A stretch of 64,000 nucleotides of DNA from the NCBI GenBank assembly GCA_018894105.1, contig CM032123.1, forward strand, positions 5,271,001-5,335,000, in the 5' to 3' direction. The notes beneath the pieces were generated by a model. It searched no databases. It was given only the letters and a program-made list of their open reading frames with translations, and was not told the origin of the DNA. The position numbers and the translations under genes were made by a program. The DNA comes from Jacaranda mimosifolia (lineage: Eukaryota; Streptophyta; Magnoliopsida; Lamiales; Bignoniaceae). This document shows, piece by piece, positions 37,801-49,885 of the stretch; positions within the stretch are counted from its first letter, which is position 1, and the number at the start of each line of letters is the position of its first letter.

Positions 37801-38432
37801 AGATTTAATACCTTTCTCTTTAAATATGATATCAATTTCAGGTATGATTGTATTAAAGACTGGGAGAGAAGAACGTGTTGGACTACCTCTCTTCTAAATA
37901 GTTTCCAGTCTCCATCACATGATGCCATTTTTATGTACAAAGATTAAAGAATAAAGAGGCCATGGCAATATATTCATGCCAAACTGGTCAATGACGGGGA
38001 AAACGGCTTTTTTATATTCTTTTTTCCCCTATTTGGGTGTCAATAATAATTCAATGCATCAACTGTCGTGATGCAAAGATCTTTCGGCCAAGGTGTGGTA
38101 TCGTCAGCCTTTTTTGCCTTTTTCTTTTTTCACCATGTACGATAAGATATAAGCTTATGAAGCCAATCAAAGATAATCATTGTACGTGATATGGGGAAGC
38201 CCAATGGCCCAGTCTACTAACAATCAATTAGGTCCAAAATCTCATTGAGTTGTTTTTACCTAGCATTCCCCTCTTGTCTACTAGTATGTGGTCGATTAGC
38301 TCAAGTATAATCGATATGCCCTCAGCTTGAGAGGTCTTTGTGCTCAAGGAGTCCCATCATCTTGACCAGAGCATGCCCAGGTGACTCACAGCTAAGGAAA
38401 CATCTCGACCAAAAGAGGTCGATTAGAGAAAC
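34851..38432. other. AT-rich spacer, no gene recognised
   Basis: No credible coding region. The fragment 38185-38430 is GC-richer (GATTAGCTCAAGTATAATCG, GACCAGAGCATGCCC) and resembles pieces of a decayed LTR retroelement bordering the large transposon. Confidence 0.45.
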
Positions 38433-38435
38433 ATA

Positions 38436-38700
38436 GGTTGTGATTGCTTGTGTTTTCATTTTTCCTTTCTCATTTTTTGGAGGAAATAGTGAGGTTTTTT
38501 TGTTTGTGAGGTGGAAGAAAATTTTATGAGGTAGTGATTGTTTGTGAGGTAGAAGTGTAATGATTACAGTTGATGTAACATGTGAGAGAAAGTGAGGTGG
38601 TGATTGTTTGTGAGAATTTTTTGTAAGGGAAAATTGTGAGGTAGTGGTTGTTTGTGAGAATTTTTTGTAAGGGAAAGTTGTGAGTTATTTTAATGTAAGC
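38436..38700. repeat. Left terminal and subterminal repeats of the large transposon
   Basis: Repeated TTGTTTGTGAG words occur around 38496, 38535, 38600 and 38645, two of them followed by AATTTTTTGTAAGGGAAA. With the terminus itself they form a subterminal array like transposase-binding regions of DNA transposons. The role is inference. Confidence 0.55.
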
Positions 38701-39095
38701 AAATTTATATATTATTTATATATACAATATTGTAGAATAAATTAACATTAGTTTATTATTATCTAAAATATTTTGTATATTATAATGAAATTTAATATGG
38801 AATAAATTTATTATTTTATTTAATTAAAATTTGTAAATTTTCTGTTAAAATTTAATAATTTATATATTGAATATAAATATAATATATTCATGTAAATTCG
38901 ATAAACATAGATTGAGTGTTTGATAATAATGTAAAGATTGCATATATACCAAATGTTTGTTAAATATATTTAATGTATTCCTATAGTGGCCGAAAAATAA
39001 TAATAATTTATTTATTAATATATATTAAAAAAAAATTATTTATGTATATCGATTAAAAGTATATATTAACTATCATAACATATATTAAATATTAC

Positions 39096-39790
39096 TGATG
39101 AGGGTTCGATCTCAGCTATCGATTCTCTTGGGGTGGAAAGTGCTGAATCCTGCAGTCACACAACAAACGTCAGGCTAGCCGAGAAGCCCTCGGCTATGGC
39201 GTTCCGACGCTCAAGTCAGTATGGATCGACAAGATAACTCGAACAGCAGAGTAAGGACTTTTTGTATATTTTAGAGCATACTTGAGGAAGGTTGAGGGGA
39301 GAGTATTTATAGTCTTTTCCTTTTGGGGGATTGTCTGATATGCCCTTAGTGTGTTGAAAGGGCCTTCTCCCCAGTCGAGGGGTGATTAGTTATTTTCTCT
39401 CTCTGTATTGTTCCAGGCAACTGCCCTTCCAGGTTTTAGGGGTAGGGTAGCACACTGTTGAAGTACTTGTTGCGCCAGGCAGTAGTGGGGTGGCACGCGC
39501 CATTAATGCTGCGGCAAGCCGCCTATCAATGCATTTAATGCGGCAGAGGCGCACCACGCATACCTCGACCTTGGAGGTCGAGATACGAAACTATTCGGTA
39601 ACATATAGTGTCCGTATTGGCGTCGTGGTTCGACTCGCCGATCCGCGGCAACGAGCTTCGTTCTGCTCAAGGATAGCCTAGTCGACAGATGAGGTCAGGT
39701 GTATTGCTGGGCTCTGGAGGCAGGATGGGCTTGGGACTATGCCTCCGGCTCATACAGTTTGGGCCTAGTCACTTGAGTCATCCCATATCA
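39096..39790. mobile_element. Solo LTR of a retrotransposon, nested
   Basis: It starts TGATGAGGG and ends CCCATATCA, giving the TG..CA termini of an LTR. It is flanked by a perfect 5-bp duplication ATTAC (39091-39095 and 39791-39795). A TATA-like TATTTATAG is at about 39304-39312. At 695 bp it is much GC-richer than its surroundings and has no internal coding region or second LTR, so it is the product of LTR-LTR recombination. It sits in the left arm of the large transposon. The open frame at 39490-39681 is incidental. Confidence 0.9.
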
Positions 39791-40113
39791 ATTACATATG
39801 ATGGACATATTCATTAACTTTATTAAATACTAAATATATACTACATATTCGTTAAATATTTATTTTAAAATTATACTATAATTTATCTGTTAACATGTTG
39901 ATATTTAGTTATTCTTTATATATTCTTGATGCGTATTCATGAAATATATATAAAATTTTAATCATATATGAAATATTAAATGTGTACTATAAATTATTCA
40001 ACTATGTTTAAAATACTATTATTTTTTAAATAGTCAAACAATAGTTCTTATTTCTTTATAAAAAATGAAATTTAATATATTCAAATTATTATTTATAATA
40101 TAATATATATATA

Positions 40114-40130
40114 TAGATAGATAGATAGAT
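40114..40130 (+). repeat. (GATA)n microsatellite
   Basis: Four AGAT units after a TA-rich run. Confidence 0.85.
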
Positions 40131-40571
40131 GTCAGATTTTTCCTTGATCTTGTATTACATTCTTCCACTAGATTTATTAATTAATTTATTTTAAAAAAAG
40201 TTATAATGATATTGCCATTACAGATACAAAATTATGTATTAATATATAAATCGAGTATTAGTGGAAATTTCCAATCTCATTAAATGTGTTGAAGATACAT
40301 GCTTTGGGAATTGGTTATGAGAAGTTGTCTCATTCTCAAGCACAACTATGTGATTAGAACAAAAGATATTGCACAATTGAAGAGAATAGAGACATTCTTA
40401 TGTGACACATAACAAGTAACAGTCCAGATTATGGTTCAGATACATATGTTTTAGTATTACACAATGAAGTCAGTAACAGTAATACAATAAAAATAAATGA
40501 AGTCCGCTCCATAGGAATTTTAGAAACATAATAATAAGCAGTCATACATCTACCAGGCCGAATATCATGAC

Positions 40572-41430
40572 CTAATCATCTATCCATCCCCCACGCCCAC
40601 CTGGAGGAGAAGCGTCAGTGGGGGTTGACCTGCCAGTGCTGTCATAAGTACCATCATATGAGTAACTGATTTTTGTGCTACCCTGCGAGTCACTCAACTG
40701 AATGACTTGTGCCGGTTGTGGCCGATTACACAAAGGGGCACGTGGAATATGTGGTGGCGGTGCAACCACTGGTGGGATGCGGGGCAGTAGGATGAGGTCA
40801 TCCTCGGAATCTGATATGATCGATAGGCAAGACAACCTATCCCTTACGACCATTCAAATCAGCAGCTCGTGCGTATGTGAAAATATAGCCTAGCTGGTTG
40901 TACAACGGCTTTCCCCTAACGCGAAAGTGTCGTTGCCTAGTGGTCTCCTGAAAGTGTTAAGAGGAATTGAATGAATAACACCTTATTGGAGTTTACGCTG
41001 GTGATAAGCATGCACTATCATCTTTACATATTTTTATTTATATGTGTGCACGATGGTATAATTACATATAGTAAAATCAAAATACATACATGCTGGATAT
41101 GCTCCCAGTACCGCATGTCGACCGTTACTACATTCGTAGTTGGGTTGTGGTGCACCCCTGGAATCTCAGTGAACTGAATAAATGCGTAGTATCGACAGCA
41201 CAGCTGTCCAATCTTAATCCTAACCATATCAGCCGTCACATCCCTCCCAAACTATCGTGACAATTGTGATGAAATATGTGGCATAAAGACAACAAGACGT
41301 CACGGTCGGATAGGTCCTGCGTACTCACAGTAGCCGTAACGAGCTGCGTCAACTCTGTCTCCTCCGCCTCCGTCCAGAACGGGTCACAGAAAAACTCCTC
41401 CAACCGCTAGTTACGCGTACGTGGCGGCAT
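40572..41430 (-). pseudogene. Second Myb/SANT-like accessory gene of the transposon, broken
   Basis: Two exons are implied: 41430-41090 (donor GTATGT) and 40947-40572 (acceptor CTTTCAG). The reading starts MPPRTRN, has an in-frame TAG at 41407-41409, then FWTEAEETELTQL. A one-base frameshift near 41250 leads into VTADMVRIKIGQL, IPGVHHNPTTNVV and YWEHIQH; exon 2 adds HFRVRGKPLYNQLGYIF. The spacing of the Trp, of PGVxxNxxTNxV, of WEHI and of FRxxGxPLYxxL matches the Myb/SANT-like domain (Myb_DNA-bind_3 type) common in plant transposon proteins. A further frame change precedes a Pro-rich acidic tail with SDSEDDLI. It probably served as a DNA-binding helper; it cannot make a full protein now. Confidence 0.6.
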
Positions 41431-41711
41431 ACCTGTAATGCACCACTACATATAATATGGCAACATCATAATATTTGTAAACAATTATATGTGAAACAAA
41501 AGAAGCAAGTGTGGTTATCTCTGATAACGACGAAATAATATGTATAATACATTACTAACTGGTCAATAACATAAGTGACAATGTGCACCAGACACACCGT
41601 AGTCATGAAAAATCCGAACAAAGCTTCCCATATTACATACGTATAACATCGTTAATTACATGCAATGTGCAAACTTTGTTATTGTTATCCACCTTAACTA
41701 CATATTCACAA

Positions 41712-42128
41712 TCAACGAGATCCAACAATACGAAGCAGTAAGATGATGAGCACCACAATAAGAAAGACAAACAAAATGCACGTGCATCCACAGAATGTGC
41801 ATATCATCAATCCAACTAGAGTCGGAAGATGACGCTGTGCACGTGTAGTGTTGTCAATCGATGTGGACGTGTGGGTCTGACCCATAGACTGCGCACCCTC
41901 GTGTAAATCTGTAGGTACGTAAGATGAACTGGCAGATGATGTATGCATATGCGATGCAATCGTGCGGGAATATGTGTTAGACAGTTGGGACCGATGTTCC
42001 CAATCCTCTGCCCAAATGAAGTTGCCTAGGTAGTTTCCACGTAAAGGACATGTGTAGAGCTAACGGCCATAATTCCTATCCGTCCTCGCCATTAACAATA
42101 GCATCGGTCCTCCGCCACAAGAGTACAT
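41712..42128 (-). pseudogene. GRF-zinc-finger-like protein with C-terminal membrane segment, broken
   Basis: From an ATG at 42128 the frame reads MYSCGGGPMLLLMARTDRN, then YGR, an in-frame TAG (42060-42062), then LYTCPLRGNYLGNFIWAEDW. The order Cys-Gly..Arg..Asn-x-Gly-Arg-x-x-Tyr-x-Cys-Pro..Phe-x-Trp recalls the GRF zinc finger, although two of the usual metal ligands are not obvious. A Ser/Thr-rich linker follows, ending in a hydrophobic segment (about FVFLIVVLIILLLRIV) and a stop at 41712. Family knowledge: small plant GRF-finger proteins with a C-terminal membrane helix are common, often in repeats. Its function in the element is unknown. Confidence 0.45.
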
Positions 42129-42436
42129 AGGATGTAGTGCAGGTGCTATGGTTTGGTAGCTGATTCAAATTACAATTAAGCTTCACAAGAAATGAGTTGT
42201 TTTATTACAATATCATTGAAGATGAACACATATAAACACATTATATTCATAAGAAACACTGGCCATGATCACCAATCACATTACCCAACCTGCAAATCAT
42301 CGAAATTAGGTCCAGGAATAAGATAAGGTCTCTATCACAAATTCACAATGTAAGCTACATAACAATGTTTAAGGTGTACCGTATATGTTTATTTGGGAGG
42401 AAGCTTCAACAGAAGTTCGATGCAAGTAATATTTAT

Positions 42437-43880
42437 CTAAGTACGTCTAGCATCATTCCATATCTGTTGGGCAATGGAGTCACGCAGCACATTCTGCCCC
42501 CAAATGGCTTCTGGAGATATATCAACGATTCTTGCCTGTGCTTCTGCGGATGCTTGGGCATCCTCATCCATGTAGTCCCGGTCAGCATACTCATCAAATA
42601 TATCATCATGTGCACTGTGTATTCGCACGAAGTTGTGCAGGATGCAACAAGCGAGGACAATTTCAGATTGCGTGGGCACGAAGTAGTTGGGCATCATGCC
42701 ATGGACAATTGGGAACTGTTTCCTCAAAATTCCAAAGCATCGCTCGATATGGTTCTTCACCGTGGCCTGTCGGCGATTGAACATTTCTCTCAGTGTACGA
42801 GGTCCACAATTTGCCCCGGACTATTCTGGGATATGATACCGTTCACCCTTAAATGGTGACATGAAACCAGGAAAGTTCGTGTATCCGTAATCTACCACGT
42901 AGTATTTACCTACGAATAATTTATACTTATCATGTGTTAAATGAATAACAGCCGATGCTTACTATTCAGTTCAAGGTAGAAAATTTAAAATCACCTGCAG
43001 GAGGCCAAGGAAAATTGTACGCTGGGTTGGAAAGTGCATCGAGAAATACTCGAGAGTCGTTGGTGCTACCCTCTCAACTAGCAAGGACAAATGTGAACAT
43101 AAGGTTGAAATCACATGCTGCCATGACATTTTGTGCGACAAAAGCCTTTCTACATCAGTATGCACCGTGTTCATTTGCGGCCACCCATGCCGGTACAATG
43201 GTGCCGTCAATTGCCCCCAAACAATCCTATTGTGGACATAAGGTAGAAGAAGTCACATAACTACATAGGTAACATGCAACATGAGGTAAAAGGTTTAAGC
43301 GCACCTTAAAGTATAGATACAAGTTTGTGTTGTGTCGTATGTAGTCCGATACCAAATTAAACTCTGGAGGTCGTATGTACTCGGGTGCTAGTCCACATAG
43401 CGCATCACACACAAGCTTCACGTGCCGCGATATAGTCGCAGTGGAATGCTGAAATCTCTCGGCGGTATTTCTGTGGCCGTGGGGCATGGCAACTGTTTGA
43501 ACAAATACGGCAACGCTCTCTTCAATCACGAGCCGACTACGTTGGTGTTCAGCAATTAGTCCACGGTCTCTTATCTTACCACATAGGGTACGAAATGTAT
43601 GTTTACTCATCTTCAATTGTTCAAAGAATCAGCATTCGTGTCCTCGAAACAAATCAGTCAACCAATCCATGCCTCGATACTGTGAATCCCTGAATGGTAC
43701 TCTCAATTGGTTTGCAAATGAGTGGGGCGACGCCTAGTACAAGTACAGAAAACCCCCGAATGCACGGTTCAAATTTCTTCGAGCATTGATAGTATTTTCA
43801 TTACGCACGTCATCAAACACATCATCAATGACGTCGTCCACTACATCATTAGGTGCACCTCCAAAATTGTCGTCGTCCAT
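42437..43880 (-). pseudogene. PIF/Harbinger (HARBI1-like) DDE transposase, five premature stops
   Basis: Three exons with proper splice sites (43880-43305, 43226-42995, 42909-42437) give a coherent 426-codon reading starting MDDDNFGGAPND. The N-terminal helical region includes FFEQLKMSKHTFRTLC. The DDE nuclease follows: first Asp in GAIDGTIVPAW, second in YYVVDYGYTNFPGF, Glu in ATVKNHIERCFGILRKQFP, then IVLACCILHNFV. All three catalytic residues remain. Premature stops lie at 43734-43736 (TAG), 43629-43631, 43155-43157 and 43074-43076 (TGA), and 42821-42823 (TAG). At least three sit where relatives have Arg or Trp, consistent with C-to-T decay of methylated DNA. In life it would cut and paste the element in the nucleus with a Myb-like partner. 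It is not functional as it stands. Confidence 0.88.
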
Positions 43881-44232
43881 TCCTACCAAATTTGCATGGA
43901 AGTCCCGTTAAATATTTTACCATATATGTGGAGGCAGGTAGCTAATGACTGTTACTGATAAACACTTTAAGCAAACTAATTATAGACGAAGGATATTATG
44001 GGTAAAACGAGTATGCACATAGACAAACACGAATAAATAAAAATGATATCATAACAAAGTAGGAAAACCATCGGTTCTAAGTTATCCGTGCAGACAAACA
44101 TGAAAATAGCATAACGAATGTGCATATAATGTAGGCAGAAAGACAATCACGGAAGCTTTTCCAAGTAACCATGCCTACGGTCGGGAGGGAGGGCAAGAAA
44201 AATCCTACGATGGGTGGGGTCCTCTAATTTCG

Positions 44233-45128
44233 TCAGGGTCGTATAGAATAAATCATCGACATGTCGGGAATCTCAGTCAATTTTTGAACACACATCTCCA
44301 CCATTGTCAATAATGTGGGATCACTCTGTGAGGCAATGGCCTCTTTAGCTCGGGTGAAAAAGTGCATGGCAGATATATCAGTCGGATCATTTTCAATACG
44401 AGGACGTGGAGGTGGAGGAGGTCGGCCTAGAGCGAGGGTGGGGAACCTGCGACATTGGAGGTGATGAGTACCCGGTGTCATCAAAATCATCTCCTATGTC
44501 TGGAGCGGCCACAGAACCAGCCCCTGAAAAGTCATCCTCTCAATCGCGACATTCACCCCGAGGTAATGTGCCTTGGGTCAATGCCCGCACCATTCGCCCA
44601 GTGGCAGTAGTCGGCGCATAAATAGTTGTAAGCTCCCTGTAGTAGCGCAATGGCTTTGATCGAAACGATACGTCTCTAGGATGAGCCTATATTTGGAGAG
44701 AAAGTTTAGCAATTGTTCAAAGTTAACTTAAAAGTGCACGGATAATCTCTTAGAGAAACGGTGAAATATATGCAAACAAACACACATATCGCTATCCAAC
44801 ACGCCCAACAGTCATCTGAGGCCGTCGGGACCATGTTCTCGTCGTCCCACCCCATATCCGTAGTAAGTAATGTGTGGTACCTCTTCCACTTCTCTTTCAA
44901 CCTTTAACTTTTTCCTTGCAATTTCCTGACTGTGTATGTGTACCCCTGGCACGCCAATTCCATCTTTACCATCATGTCAATCCAATGAGAAGGGGTGGAT
45001 TTCGCTCCATACACTCCACCCTTTAACACTTCATTATACATAAGCATGATAAAGGCTGTTTCGTTTTGCCTAGTCCACACAGCATCGTCACCATGGCTAT
45101 GTTGACTACGCTGTGAACTTGATTCCAT
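44233..45128 (-). pseudogene. Myb/SANT-like partner protein of the transposon, broken
   Basis: The frame begins MESSSQRSQHSHGDDAVWT and continues FIMLMYNEVLKGG, then YTVRKLQGK, an in-frame TAA (44904-44906), and RLKEKWKRYHTLL, MGWDDENMVPTASDD. After a likely intron (about 44835-44680) it resumes AHPRDVSFRSKPLRYYREL, meets a TGA after GECRD, and shifts frame near 44435 into RPPPPPRPRIENDP and a helical tail ending SIRP. Trp, W-K-x-x, GWD and HP..FR.K.L.YY positions match the Myb/SANT-like domain of PIF/Harbinger ORF1 proteins, which bind element ends and bring in the transposase. It lies directly upstream of the transposase on the same strand, the usual arrangement. Confidence 0.72.
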
Positions 45129-45419
45129 CTACATACAAGGAGATATTCTTTATTGAAGTTCCATTCAATGGGAAAATGAAAAAAACTACGGCAGGTAACT
45201 AATATTGTTTTAAAATAACGTGACAAAATACAAACAACACTACCATGATAAGGACTTAAGATACACATCGTGACATAACAGTGTACTGTATCACCTTTAA
45301 CAATCAATTGGTATTTACATGTAGTACAATGTAATAATGCCCTAGTGTGGTGACACATTAACCTCAATTGCCTAATCATATTTCTATATCATTTTCTTGA
45401 GTATATCAAGTATATTGTA

Positions 45420-47385
45420 ATGTACATAATATTACGCGTATAGTACTAATTTACAAATACTCTTCAATATTACATATGTAATAAACAGTCGTGAAGTGAG
45501 TTGAAGATAGTAATACGTTCATTAATTATTAATTAGTCCACACATATATTTATTATTTATTTGTACGAGTTTACTATAATATAATAAGATAAAATACTAT
45601 AATATACATATATATATGTATATTATATGTATATAATATTAAATAATAAACATTTAACCCTAATTTATAAATAATTTTCAATATTACAAATGTACAAAAT
45701 ATTCTTGAAGTGAGTTGAGGATAGTAATATGTTTATTTGATTTTTAAATAGTCCATAAATAGATTTTTTATTTATTTATACTAGTTAAATATAATATAAT
45801 AAGCTAAATTACTATAATATACATATATATAATATGTACATAATGGCATATATTAAATAGTGAGGTATTAACCGTAATGTAAGCAAATAATTTTCAATGT
45901 TACATATGTACTAAATATTCTTGAAGTGAGTTGAAGATAGTAATATGTTTATTTGATTATTGAATATTCCATAAATATATTTATTTTTTATTTATAAATG
46001 TTAAATATAATATAAGAAGTTAAAATACTATAATATACATACATATATATAATATGTAGTTGACATATTATAAACATTACACATTGGGCAATAATTTACG
46101 AATTTGTTTCAATATTACATGCGTACTAAATATTCTTGAAGTGTGTTGAAGATAGTACTATAAATATATTTAATATATTTTTTTACATATTAAATATAAT
46201 ATAATAAGCTAAATTACCATAACATACACATATGTATATATATATATTATTGACATATAGTAAATATAACACATTTAATATGATATTTTACAAATTATTT
46301 TCAATATTACATGTGTACTAAATATTCTTGAAGTGTGTTGAAGATAGTACTATATTTAATTGGTTTTTAATATATTAAAATTATATTTAACTTTTCTTTA
46401 CACATATTAAATGTAATATAACAAGTGTAAATACTGTAATATATATATATAACACATGTATATGTATCATGTTACATTTTACACATATAACACCTAGTTT
46501 ACAAAAAAAATTCAGTGCTTCCTATGTTCATAAATATTCTTGGGTTGTGGTAAAGATAGTAACATATTTGTGTGAATTTTTCATGGTCATTTGTAATATT
46601 TATTATTTCTTTATACATATTAAATATAATATAATAAGTTAAAATACTATAGTCTGTATATATATATATATTGTATATAGTGGAGTATATTTTATTTTAC
46701 CATCACATATAATACTAATTTACAAAATACTTCCACTATTACATATGTAGTGGGAATCCTTGAAGTGTGTTGAGGATAGTACTATGTTTATTTGATTTTT
46801 AAATAGTCCATAAATATATTTTATATTTCTTTACACATTTAAATATAATATAACAAGTTAAAACACTCTAATATATATATATATATATATATATAACAAG
46901 TATATTGTAACATATTAAATCTTACACATATAATACGTAATTGGCAAAAAAAATTCATTGTTTCATATGTACTAAATATTATTGGGTCGTGGTAAAGACA
47001 GTAACATATTTGTGTGGTTTTTAATTGATCATTTGTAATATTTATTATTTCTTTATACATATTAAATATAATATAATAAGTTAAACTACTATAGTGTGTA
47101 TATATTATATATATAGTGGAATATATTTTTCTTTCTAACACATATAGTACTAATTTACAAAATATTTCCAATATTACATATGTACTAGAAATCCTTGCAG
47201 CGTGTTGATCATAGTACTACATTTATTTGAATTTTAAATACTCAATAAATATATTTACTATTTCTTTGTGCATATTAAGTATACTATATCAAGTTCAAAC
47301 ACTTATATATATATATATATATACATAACAAGTATATTTTATATTTCTTAAAGCTTACACATAAGACTAATTTACAATCAACGTA
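45420..47385. repeat. ~213-bp satellite-like tandem array, about nine copies
   Basis: The marker CTTGAAGTGNGTTGA recurs at about 45491, 45704, 45920, 46135, 46327, 46539, 46759, 46981 and 47194, a spacing of 192-222 bp. Each unit also carries a TA-dinucleotide stretch and TTAAATATAATATAA. Copies are diverged. From 46.5 kb on, units alternate between a GGGTTGTGGTAAAG form and a GAAGTGTGTTGAGG form, so a dimer is emerging. The array lies on the promoter side of the transposon genes. Confidence 0.85.
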
Positions 47386-48835
47386 CCTTTATTTTTACTC
47401 CATACCAATTTAACTTGCAATCATACAAGCGAACTGCCCAAATATGTACACATATTGCCTTAATACATTTCTGTCAATATCATACACTACAACTTTCTCC
47501 CCAACTAGCATTTACTCTAAAGAAAGTAAAATATTAAAGCAACTGTCCGAGTACATTTACATGTAACATCTACTTGTCTGATATAGTGGCTAAAATTGTT
47601 TATCTAAAATATTTTTAAATGTCCAATTTGGGTTATAGTGAAACACAAATATGTAGTTGTGTCCACTTATGTTCAAAACCCAAATCGATATTAATATTTG
47701 TCACCCCCACTTAGGTTGACTACATAGATAATTTGTAGCCAACAATGCACAATATGCATCAACCTAATGCAATACATGAAGAAGGACCGAATGCAAATAG
47801 GACTGTGTAACAATGCAAGTTCATGAATGATATGGACATGAATGAAATGCAAACCAGATAAAACAATAACCGATATACCCAATCACATGGGTTATAGAGG
47901 TTGAAGCCTCATACTATAAATATATCAACGAAGACATATCTAGCGTATATTAGGCCAGTGGGAATCATTATCCCCCAATCTGCAGGTATGCCCTAAAGGT
48001 GACCATGGGGGAATGACTTACTTCCCCGCTCATGGCCGGGAAACCCCAATCGTGGCCCCTCGTCTAATGTAGTGTATGCACGGAACAATAACATAATATG
48101 CTAAGGAACATAACATATACTAACTATATCCAATTTGCCACCAATATACAACTTCAATAGAAACAAAAATTAACATGAATACAACTTAAGCATGGTACAC
48201 TTAAAAATTGGAACATATAACCAAACTAGTTAACATTAAGGAAAGGAAAATGAAAGAATAATTTATAAGCCGCATATAACATCCAACAAACAAAAACTAC
48301 AAACATATATAATAAATGTAATGGAAGAATGTACTTTTTGCGGTCAACATACCTTAAAATGAACAAATACACGAGTGCACAAGGCATAGCATATCAGAAC
48401 CTCTCAGATCGAGTCCACATGGGAAGTCATAATTCACAAATTGCAATGTCAAAAGAAAAAACCATTGCTCAGTTTTTCTCATCTTTTAACATAAAATCTC
48501 TATCGAAATAATTTAAGGACACGAATGTACTAATATATCATGTGGTATAAAGCGAAAAACAAATACTCGTAACATTGAAAATACCAACACCCCATCTTTC
48601 ACAACAACTGAGATGCCACACAAGTGGACCTCAAACCATAGGTCCATAATTTACAACTGTGCATGCCTTATGCACACACACAGAACCATGCCAGGAAGAA
48701 CAAAAACAGTTCATATGAAAATCACATAGGCTATGCTTGCATGGGTAAGAAGTAAAAAAAAAAATCCCTCCACATAACTCAACTAAAAACAGAGAGTAGA
48801 TGGACAATACTTCAACCTAGCCTTTGCTGCCTCAC
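47386..48835. other. Transposon spacer with a GC hairpin
   Basis: No coding region is recognised. At 48003-48035, CCATGGGGGAA is followed by TTCCCC and CATGG, forming a strong stem with a small bulge. It sits in a GC-rich patch (47960-48070) that contrasts with the AT-rich rest. The remainder is A-rich without structure I can name. Confidence 0.5.
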
Positions 48836-48839
48836 GATA

Positions 48840-49885
48840 TAAACAATCAATCTTCCTCAACATAAATCAACATGAAAACAAAAAACTTGGGCCAATGAAC
48901 ACGAGAACAGAGTAATCTTCCTGAGCTTAGATCAACTGAAAATAGATAACTTAGGCCAATGAACACGAGAACATAAAAATCTTCCTGGGCTTAGATCAAC
49001 ATGAAAAGAGAAAACTTGGACCGATGAACACGACAATAGAGTAATATTCCTGAGCTTAGATAAACTGAAAATAGAAAACTTAGGCCAATGAACACGAGAA
49101 CAGATACATATTCCTCAACTTATATCAACTGAAAACAGAACACTTAGGCGAATGAACAGGAGAGTAGAAATATCTTTTTGAGCATAAACAACACAAAACA
49201 GAAAACATAGGCCAATGAACACCAGAACAGAGTAATCTTCCTCAGTATAAACAACCGAAAACAAAAAACTTAGGCCAACGAATACGAGAACAGAGTAATC
49301 TTTCTCAGCATAAACAACACAGAACAGAAAACTTAGGCCAATGAACACCACAACAAAGTAATCTTCCTCAGCATTATAAACACAAATTAGAAAACTTAGG
49401 CCAACCAACACGGAAACAGAAATTCTTCCTAAGCATAAATCAACACAAAACACAAAAAAACGAGAACATAAATTCCTTAATGAGCATAAATCTTCCTCAC
49501 ACAGAAAACTTAGGCCAACCAACATGGAAACAGAAATTCTTCCTAAGCATAAATCAACACCAAACACAAAAACACGAGAATAGAAATTCCTTAGTGAGCA
49601 TAAATCTTCCTCACACATAAAACTTAGGCCAACCAACATGGAAACAGAAATTCTTCCTAAGCATAAATCAACACAAAACACAAAAACACGAGAACAAAAA
49701 TTTCTTAGTGAGCATAAATCTTCCTCACACAGAAAACTTAGGCCAACCAACACGAGAACAGAGAATCCCTCCTAAGCATAAATCTTCCTCAAACAGAAAA
49801 CTTAGTTCACAAATTGGAGAACAGAAAATCCTTCCTCAGCATAAATTAAAGCAATACAGAAAACTTAGGCCAAGTTCAAATAGTC
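48840..49885. repeat. Minisatellite, 63-64-bp then 114-bp units
   Basis: ACTTAGGCCAATGAACAC-like words occur at about 48886, 48949, 49014, 49078, 49141, 49204, 49267, 49330 and 49394 (63-65 bp steps), then at about 49507, 49623 and 49736 (113-116 bp steps), then again at 64-bp steps. Because 63 and 114 are multiples of three, the minus strand keeps a 212-codon open frame (49753-49115) of repeated LVGLSFL / VFCVDLCLGRISVS blocks. I regard that frame as a by-product of the repeat. Confidence 0.88.

Noticed and set aside
48840..49885. CRISPR-like regular repeats
   Set aside because: Units are contiguous and diverged with no unique spacers, and this is plant nuclear DNA; it is a minisatellite.
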